A DNA stretch of 64,000 bases from Hexactinellida sp. DTS-2022 (lineage: Eukaryota > Porifera > Hexactinellida), in NCBI GenBank assembly GCA_028753945.1, contig JAPNXP010000005.1, forward strand, positions 372,001 to 436,000. Reading direction: 5' to 3'. Below the pieces are notes generated by a model. The model was given only the letters and a program-made list of their open reading frames with translations. It had not been told where the DNA came from and did no database searches. Made by a program: the position numbers and the translations under genes. This document shows, piece by piece, positions 25,001 to 34,000 of this stretch; position 1 is the first letter of the stretch; every line of letters starts with the position of its first letter.

Positions 25001-28000
25001 ATAAGCTGATCATCTGTAATAGACTTTAGTTCAAACGGCTCAAAAGTGAACATTTTGGCTGGTCCCCTGGGTGTTCACTTTCTAAAGTTTTACTTTTACT
25101 TTAGTAGATTGAGACATTAGTTCCAGTTCCATTAACACCTGCTATTTAGGTCAGGTTTTTACAACAGACACGTTTGACTTTGAGACTAAGGCTCTCTACA
25201 CATTTACCGTTACAGCGGTTGACGCCGGTAACGCGAGTAGACAGGGAACAGCTGATATACAGGTCAGCATTTCCGATGTTAATGATAACCATCCAGAGTT
25301 AGTTCCAGTTTCATATTCAACTGAGCTGTCCGAAGATGTTGTTATTGGTGTTGTTGTGCTACTCGTGTCAGCTACTGATAGGGATATCACTACTAATGCG
25401 GTTATTAAGTGAGCTTATACGGAGTGTATGGTAGAACCTCGTTAGTAGGAACACCAGGGGACCGTCGATATTTATTCGTTTTATCCGGGATTAGTATTAA
25501 CCGGTGTCATTTGTACAGTGGATGCCGGTTATAAGAACATCGTCGGGAACTGCATATAATGTTCTTATAACCGACATAAATTATATAGGGTATATGGCAA
25601 CCGTTTTCCAGTAGAATGTTCTTATAACCGGCATGTTCTTATAACCGGTATCTACTGTAATCTATATGGGAGAGTATCTTTCGATTTTAACTGGAAAACT
25701 ATAACTATTATTATTGTGCCAACTATACTGTAGTATATGGCCCAGTATTGAAATTACTGCCTTGGTATATTATTATTTCTAGAAACATTATCTCTACACC
25801 CCTGCCAAATTTCAAGTTTGTAGATCTTGCCAGTTCCTCAATCAATTCCGAACAAAAAAATCATTGTTTTTTTTAAATTATATAAGATTACCGTATCCTC
25901 CACAGAACAGAGTTTTATTAACTAAGAACTTAAATTTTCAGGATAAATGTCTCATGGGTTACAGATGTGCACCTGGGGTCACGATTTTTGATAATTCACA
26001 TTTCCATCCCTAAATATGACAAAACTTTTAACCAATTAAATTCGAGGGAAATAACTCTAAAAATAAGTTCGCTTTTGTAATATACAAATATGGTATATTT
26101 GATTATACACATAATCTTCTGAAACTAAGAACATGTTTTGGCTACCCCGCTTGGAAACTAACGTATAATTTGAATGGTACTACCCATGTATGTTTGTATA
26201 ACCAAAAACAGTTTCATTTGACAAATTTTCAGTTAATACCTATTATAATCAACAAATAAACAAACTAGAACCATTGCAAAGAATAGTTAGGATTATGAGA
26301 TAAAACACAAATAGTTCCCAAGTTGGAAATACAAACTCCATAGGGGGTTATAAACTCTCCCTTTCCCTCCCCTTCCCTTCCCAAGGTGAGAATATGCTGT
26401 CCCAATTCCGTATACACCTTGATGGCATTACTCCCAATGTCGCTAATGATAATATTGCCAGCTGAGTCCAAACAGAAGAAGTAAGGGCAAGCGACCAAAC
26501 TGTCCTCTGTCCCTTGAGAGACACAGGAACTGAGGGGGTGTCCTTCTCGAGAGAAGAAATGGACACATTTGGGACTCAAGTCTAGCATCACGATTCGATC
26601 AGCTGACAGCTTAACGTCTCTAGGGTGATACAGCTGTCCTATTCCGATACAAGACTTGAATTTGAGGAGTTTCGAGTATACACACACTCTGTTGTTGTAG
26701 CAATCTGCAACTAACACATCTCCGTTAGTGTCGATACAAAGTCCACGGGGACCGTTAAACTCTCCTTCCTTGTTACCATAAGTTCCAGTTCTGTTGATGA
26801 GTTTTGAATCTTTCTTTCGGAACTGTAACAATGCATGGTGCCCCATGTCGGTTACGAATATGGACTCTTTGTTAACAGCTATTCCCCATGGATCCTCTAG
26901 CTTTTCATTCTTGAATTGCGCCACAAACTCTCCCTTTAAGGACACTATTTGCACACGACTGTTCCCATAATCTGCTACGTATACTAGTTCAGTGGATTCA
27001 TCGAATGCTATTCCTGCGGCATTCAACTCATTAGCACCTGCACCAAACTTCCCAGCTGTTAGTACCGGTTCTCGCTTGAGAGAATAGTCCGGTATCTCAC
27101 ACGGGACTATCTCTCCTAGCTCGGATATCAGCTGTCGGATTGTGTCCGTATTTTCACACCTTAAGACGGGACATAGGAATGTGGCAGATGGTCCCAGTTT
27201 CTTAATGCCCTGTTGGTATGCTTGTGTGGCTTGTTCATGGAACTCTAGGTTTGGGTTAACCTTTATGCTCATTTGCATCATTTGTTGCTGTACCCTTTCC
27301 AGTTCTTCTATGGCAGCGATACGAGTGGCCTCTTTGTTCCTGTGGTCCTCTCGCAGCTCACGGACCCTCTGGAGGAGAGCGTCCCTCCTCGCGATCAGCT
27401 GACCGATTAGGGGATCGAATGTTTGGTAGATGATAGTGGCAACATTGTCGAAATGTGGTATTTTATCGAAAATAACATTTGTAGGCATATTAGTGGCCAT
27501 TTTAGTTTTGGTTATGAATTGAGTTTATTCAAATAATATAATTAATGTAATACAGCTCTATCTTATACTTGTGTAACTTGAGAATACCAAAGTACGTCAA
27601 TGGTTGCTATGGTGATATCTGGAAAGTTAGGGAATTTTTCTTGGATAATTGTGTCTACTGTGATACAATAATAATGATCTGAATTGTTTACAGCGTTTAC
27701 TTTTGGAGGCACTATTGATCAACCAACGACCAAAATAAAGTGCCTCCAAAGTACATGCTGTCGGCACAGCTGTAATTTTAGATTTCTTCAACCAGTTATT
27801 TTACAGCATTTTCTTTTGGAGGCACTATTGATCAACCAACGACCAAAATATAGTGCCTCCAAAGTACATGCTGTCGGCACAGCTGTAATTTTAGATTTTT
27901 GGAATTGAAATGATTGAAATGGCTTTGAATGGGACTGAAATAGTGTTCGTATTAACCGTGTTCGTACTAACGAGGTTCTACTGTATTATACTAGTATTAG

Positions 28001-31000
28001 TAAACTTTACTAATTACTATACTTTATAGTTATTACTGTGCCGACTATACTATAGTATAGTGGCCCAGTTCTAATCTTACTACTTTGGTATATTATTAGT
28101 CCGTATCCTCTCCACAGAACAGAGTTTGTTAACTAAGAACTGAAATTTTCAGGATAGGTGTCTCATCGGTTACAGATGGGCACCTGGGGTCACGATTTAT
28201 TAATTTCGACTTGGGAAAATTTTAACGGGACTTTTAGCTTTTTTGTCCCATAAGAAAATTAATGCAATAACAAGAAAATTTTTAGAATCATTAGTATCAG
28301 AAAAGTATTTTGCAACTGATAGCTCTTCACGATTTTTTTAAGCCGTCCTCATTTTCCTGATAATTAGACTCAAAGTTGCCACAATTCACCCTTAACTTCT
28401 AAAATCGTAAATTCATTAATATTCAATTATGCAATTATTTCGTGGTTTCGATGAAGAACTACTATTTATGAATAATTCAATTAGATTCTATAGCTGCTAC
28501 TACATAAATCGATTTCTAATACATACTTAGTTGCAGTGTATTATACAGCTATTTGTAAATACGCTCCTAATCCTGGTCTGATCCAATTTCCATACGCCTA
28601 AATAGCAAATTAATGTTACGGTATAGGAGAGGATCCAAATTTTCACGCTCCTAAATTCAAATTTTCCAAAAATCATGCTCCTAGAGGAGCGTCTCGCGCT
28701 CCTGGATAACTCCTTGCTTAGTTGTATTAAAGTATTCTCCTATATGAAAATTTAATTTCACTCAACAGTTATTCGATTTCAGAACGATTTCTGAGATTCA
28801 AACAATGGATTAATGAGATGGAATATCTATTTATATAAATATTCGTCTGTGTCTGTTGGTGCCCGAAAGGTATTGGAGTGATAGGGGAGTTTATAATGGG
28901 AATATAAACTTAATCCCTTTTGTCATTCTAAGTAAACAAGTATGCTGATTTTATTGTTGACGTTTACAAATAGGTAAACAAATTGCTTCGATTCAGAATG
29001 AACCTTTTTACTATCTTGCCATTGTTGTAATGGGTAAAGAACTATGTTGATAACTAGTTATTTATTGTGTACGGATATATGATGTTAATATTTATTGTTG
29101 TTGTTCATAAAACTTGTACAAAACTACAAATTGATTAAAATTTATTTGTACATTGAGGGCAAAGGGTATTACAGATAATTTCTATAATTTAGTATCTTTA
29201 CATAATGAATGAATGGCAATAAACTCAAGATGGTTCAAGATAGAATAATTTAAAATCTACAATCATTCCTTTGTCCCGTAACAACTTGTTAAATGAGTCT
29301 AAACACCATGTGACATTCATGACATGGCGAAAAAATCTAAAATTGCAGCCTGTGTCGACAGCATGTTCCTTTGGAGGCACTATCAATAGACCACCACCAA
29401 AGTATAGTGCCACCAAAGGAACATGCGTCGGCACAGGCTGCAATTTTAGATTATTTATTACTGTGCGGACTATACTGTAGTATAGTGGCCCAGTATTGAA
29501 ATCACTTCCATGGTATATTATTATTACTAGAAACATTATCTCTACACCCCTGCCAAATTTCAAGTCTGTACATCTTACCAATTCCTCAATCAATTCCGAA
29601 CTGTTTTATTATATAAATTACCGTATCCTCTCCACAGAACAGAGTTTTATTAACTGAACTTAAATTTTCAGAATATGTGTCTCATGGGTTACAGATGTGC
29701 ACCTGGGGTCACGATTTTAGATAAATCACATTTCCATCCCAAAAGATGACAAACTTTTAACCAATTTAATCCGAGGGGAAATAACTCTAAAAATAAGTTC
29801 GCTTTTGTAATATACAAATATGGTATATTATTCTACACATAATTTTCTGACAAAATATGGTATATTTTATTATTCTGGAACTAAGAACATGTTTTGGCTA
29901 CCCCCCTTGGAAACTTACGTATAATTTGAATGGTACTACCCATGTATGTTTGTATAACCAAAAAACAGTTTAATTGGACAAATTTTCAGTTCATACCTTT
30001 TAGAATCAACAAATAAACAAACTAGAAAAATTGCAAAGAATAGTTAGGATTACGAGATAAAACACAAATTGTTCCCAAGTTGGAAATACAAACTCCATAG
30101 GGGGTTATAAACTCTCCCATTCCCTCCCCTTCCCTTCCCAAGGTGTGAATATGCTGTCCAGTTTCCGTATACACCTTGATGGCATTACTCCCATAGTCGC
30201 TAATGATGACATTTCCAGCTGAGTCCAAACAGAAGAAGGAAGGCATAGCGACCGAACTGTCCTCTGTCCCTCTAGAGACACAGGAACTGAGGGGGTGTCC
30301 TTCTCGAGAGATGAAATGGACACATTTTGAACTAAAGTTTAGCACCATGATTCGATCAGCTGACAGCTTAACGTCTCTAGGGTGATACAGCTGTCCTATT
30401 CCGATGCAGGACTTGAATTTGAGGAGTTTCGAGTATACGCACACTCTGTTGTTGTAGCAATCTGCAACTAACACATCTCCGTTAGTGTCGATACAGAGTC
30501 CACGGGGACCGTTAAACTCTCCTTCCTTGTTACCATAAGTTCCAGTTCTGTTGATGAGTTTTGAATCTTTCTTTCGGAACTGTAACAATGCATGGTGCCC
30601 CATGTCGGTTACGAATATGGAGTCTTTGTTAACAGCTATTCCCCATGGATCCTCTAGCTTTTCATTCTTGAATTGCGCCACAAACTCTCCCTTTAATGAC
30701 ACTATTTGCACACGACTGTTCCCATAATCTGCTACGTACATTAGTTCAGTGGATTCATCGAATGCTATTCCTGCGGCATTCAACTCATTAGCACCTGCAC
30801 CTAACTTCCCAGCTGTTAATACCGGTTCTCGCTTGAGAGAATAGTCCGGTATCTCACACGGGACTATCTCTCCTAGCTCGGATATCAGCTGTCGGATTGT
30901 GTCCGTATTTTGACACCTTAAGACGGGACATAGGAATGTGGCAGATGATCCCAGTTTCTCAATGCCCTGTTGGTATGCTTGTTTGGCCTGTTCATGGAAC

Positions 31001-34000
31001 TCTAGGTTTGGGTTAACCTTTATGCTCATTTCGTGCATTTGTTGCTGTACCCTTTCGAGTTCTTCTATGGCAGCGATACGAGTGGCCTCTTTGTTCCTGT
31101 GGTCCTCTCGCAGCTCACGGACCCTCTGGAGGAGAGCGTCCCTCCTCGCGATCAGCTGATCGATTAGCGGATCAAAGGTTTGGAGAATGATAGTGGCGAC
31201 AATGTCGAATTGTGCCATTTTATCGAAAGTTACATTTGTAGGCATATTAGTGGCCATTTTAGTTTTAGTTACGAATTGAGTTTATTCAAATAATATAATT
31301 AATATAATACAGATCTATCTTATACTTGTGTAACTTGAGAATACCAATGTACGTCAATGGTTGCTATGGTGATATCTGGAAAGTTAGGGAAATTTTATTG
31401 GTTAATTGTGTCTACTGTGATACAATAATAAAGATCTGAATTGTTTACAGCGTTTACTTTTGGAGGCACTATTGATCAACCAACGACCAAAATATAGTTC
31501 CTCCAAAGGACAATCTGTCGGCACAGCTGTAATTTTAGATTTTTAGAATTGAAATGATTGAAATGGCTTTGAATGGGACTGAAATAGTGTTCGTATTAAC
31601 CGTGTTCGTACTAACGAGGTTCTACTGTATTATACTATTACTAAACTTTACTATTACTATACTTTATAGTTCCTATTACGTAATACAGTCAGGTCTGCTT
31701 ATTATGAACAAGATTTCGTCTGCTTAATATGAAGATTTTTTAATGAACAAGCCCTATGGTCCCAATTTATCAACTTACATCGGGTTTGTATTAAGTTGAG
31801 TTCGCTTATTATGAAGTCTCTCTATTATGAACACAATTTTTGGTCCCCTTGAATGTTCATAATAAAAGAACCTGACTGTATTATACTATTGCTATACTTA
31901 CTATTACTATACTCTATAGTTCCTATTACATAATATTATACTCTGTAGATTTGTGAAGATATCTGGATCAGCTGATTTCCTTATAGACTTTAATACCGGA
32001 GAACTTAAGGTAGCTAGAGAGTTGGACAGGGAATTAATCTCTTCTTATAGTGTAGTTATTAAGGGTGTAGATCAAGGGGTTCCCCAATTGGATTCTGATC
32101 CACTTATTGTCCAAATTGGTATTCTAGATATTAACGATAACACGCCACAATTTGTCACACCTATTGTTACTAATATTAGCATTCCAGAGAACACATTGGT
32201 TGCTACCTCAGTTGTGCAGTATTTCGCGAGTGATCCTGATTTCGGTGAAAATGGAACTATAACTTTCACACTTTTTGGTTCCAATTTGTTCAAGATAGGT
32301 TCCATAACTGGGTTATTAGAGGTGTCACAAATTCTCGACCGAGAAAATTTAGATTTCGTCCAACTAACAATAATAATAAATGACAATGGATCACCTAGCC
32401 TTTCAAATCAAATAAATTTAAATATTAACATAACTGATTCTAATGATAATCCGCCTATTTTTGATGGCTCTATTCAAACGACACTTTTCATTCGCGAGGA
32501 CACATTTGTCGGTCAGGTGATAGTCAATACCCCTGCCACAGATGCGGATATTAACACCAATATGGAACTAACTTATAGACTAGTAGACAGTAACCCAATC
32601 ACTGGATTAACAACATTTGCAATGAATGAACAAACGGCTGAATTGACAATAGCTATTGCAAATATTGATAGGGAAACAGTTGATCATTATACACTTAAAA
32701 TAGAAGCATTTGATAATGGTATTCCTTCCTTAAAAACTAATTTAACAATTTCAATAACAATCACAGATTTTAACGATAATGCACCTATTTTGACACTTGA
32801 CACTTATGAAATTTCCATCAGCGAATCAACTTCTGTTTTGAGTTCTATTTATAGATTTTATGCTACTGATAGTGATATAGGTGTTAATATGGAATTTAAT
32901 TTTTCGATTCAAAATGGAGATTCTGCTAATTTCTCTATTAACGCGATAACTGGTGTGTTATCCACACTTAACACTTTTGATTTTGAAGTGGCATCAATAT
33001 ACACATTCACAATTATTGTTACTGACAAAGGAATAACACCTTTGACAACTCAAAATAGTGTCCGAGTCTTAATATTTGATATTAATGACAATTCACCTTT
33101 TCTCACAGATACAAAGTATGAAAAAGGTTTGCTAGAAGATTTTAACACTGGGGCTACGGTATTTATATTCAATGCAACCGATATTGATTCTGGATTGTTT
33201 GGGGAAATACAATTCGAGCTAATGGGAATTTCCTCCGGTTTTGTGGTTGATTTAGAAAACGGGATAATGTCTTCAACTGGTTTATTTACCGGACAAGTTG
33301 GACGTACTTTTGATTTTCAAATTCGTGCCTTTGATAATAAAGGTGTTACTCCGACACTTTTTGACACTGAAAACGTGCATATTGTAATAATTTCTCCCAA
33401 TTTTGTCATTGAAATGGTATTGAATCGATCACCTGAATTTGTGATAAGAAACCAACATCAAATAGAAGATATATTTACAGAGGCTATAAAAGTTAATGTT
33501 ATTATTGACCAAATATCGCCTTATTACGACACTTTAAATTTAGTTGATCCTTCGAAAACAACTGTAAACATACATGCGACACATTTAACCACTAACACAT
33601 TGATTGAAGGTCTAGATTTATTAAAAGGTCTTGATGAAAATGAAGCACTTATAAACGATCTTTTATTTACAGCCGGGATTGAATTAGCCGAACCAATTAT
33701 TCCAAAAGATACCACTTTAATTTCAACTGAATTAGCTCTAATAATCCTATCAGCTATCCTGGTTCTATTTATAGCCTGTTGTAGTTGTGTTCTGTGTATG
33801 TTAATGGTACGCATTTATAGGCTGCGTCAACGTAAACAACAATATGCCAAATCATACGCTAGTCTTTCAACTTATTTTCCATCTCAGAGCAATATTTCGT
33901 CACCAACCGAACTACATTCACTTACAAATCCACTTTATATAAGCCCATACCCGAATTCATCTTTTTTCGAAAAGCCAGCCTCTTTGCGTTATGAATCACA

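Larger units (their letters stand above)
25711..27900 (-). mobile_element. Composite repeat element copy alpha carrying an NHL gene
   Basis: The left end resembles the sequence that opens the other copies (GTGCC.ACTATACTGTAGTAT, then GGCCCAGT), with the shared subterminal block CACAGAACAGAGTTTTATTA and GTGCACCTGGGGTCACGATT. The right end is two partial hairpin repeats (27690-27900). An intact NHL gene fills the middle. Copy gamma at 29459-31545 has the same order. Confidence 0.65.

Noticed and set aside
25711-31675. Reading the two repeat units around the NHL genes as LTRs of one element
   Set aside because: Each unit contains its own full NHL gene and hairpin, no retroelement coding or primer site is seen, and the order fits duplicated composite units.
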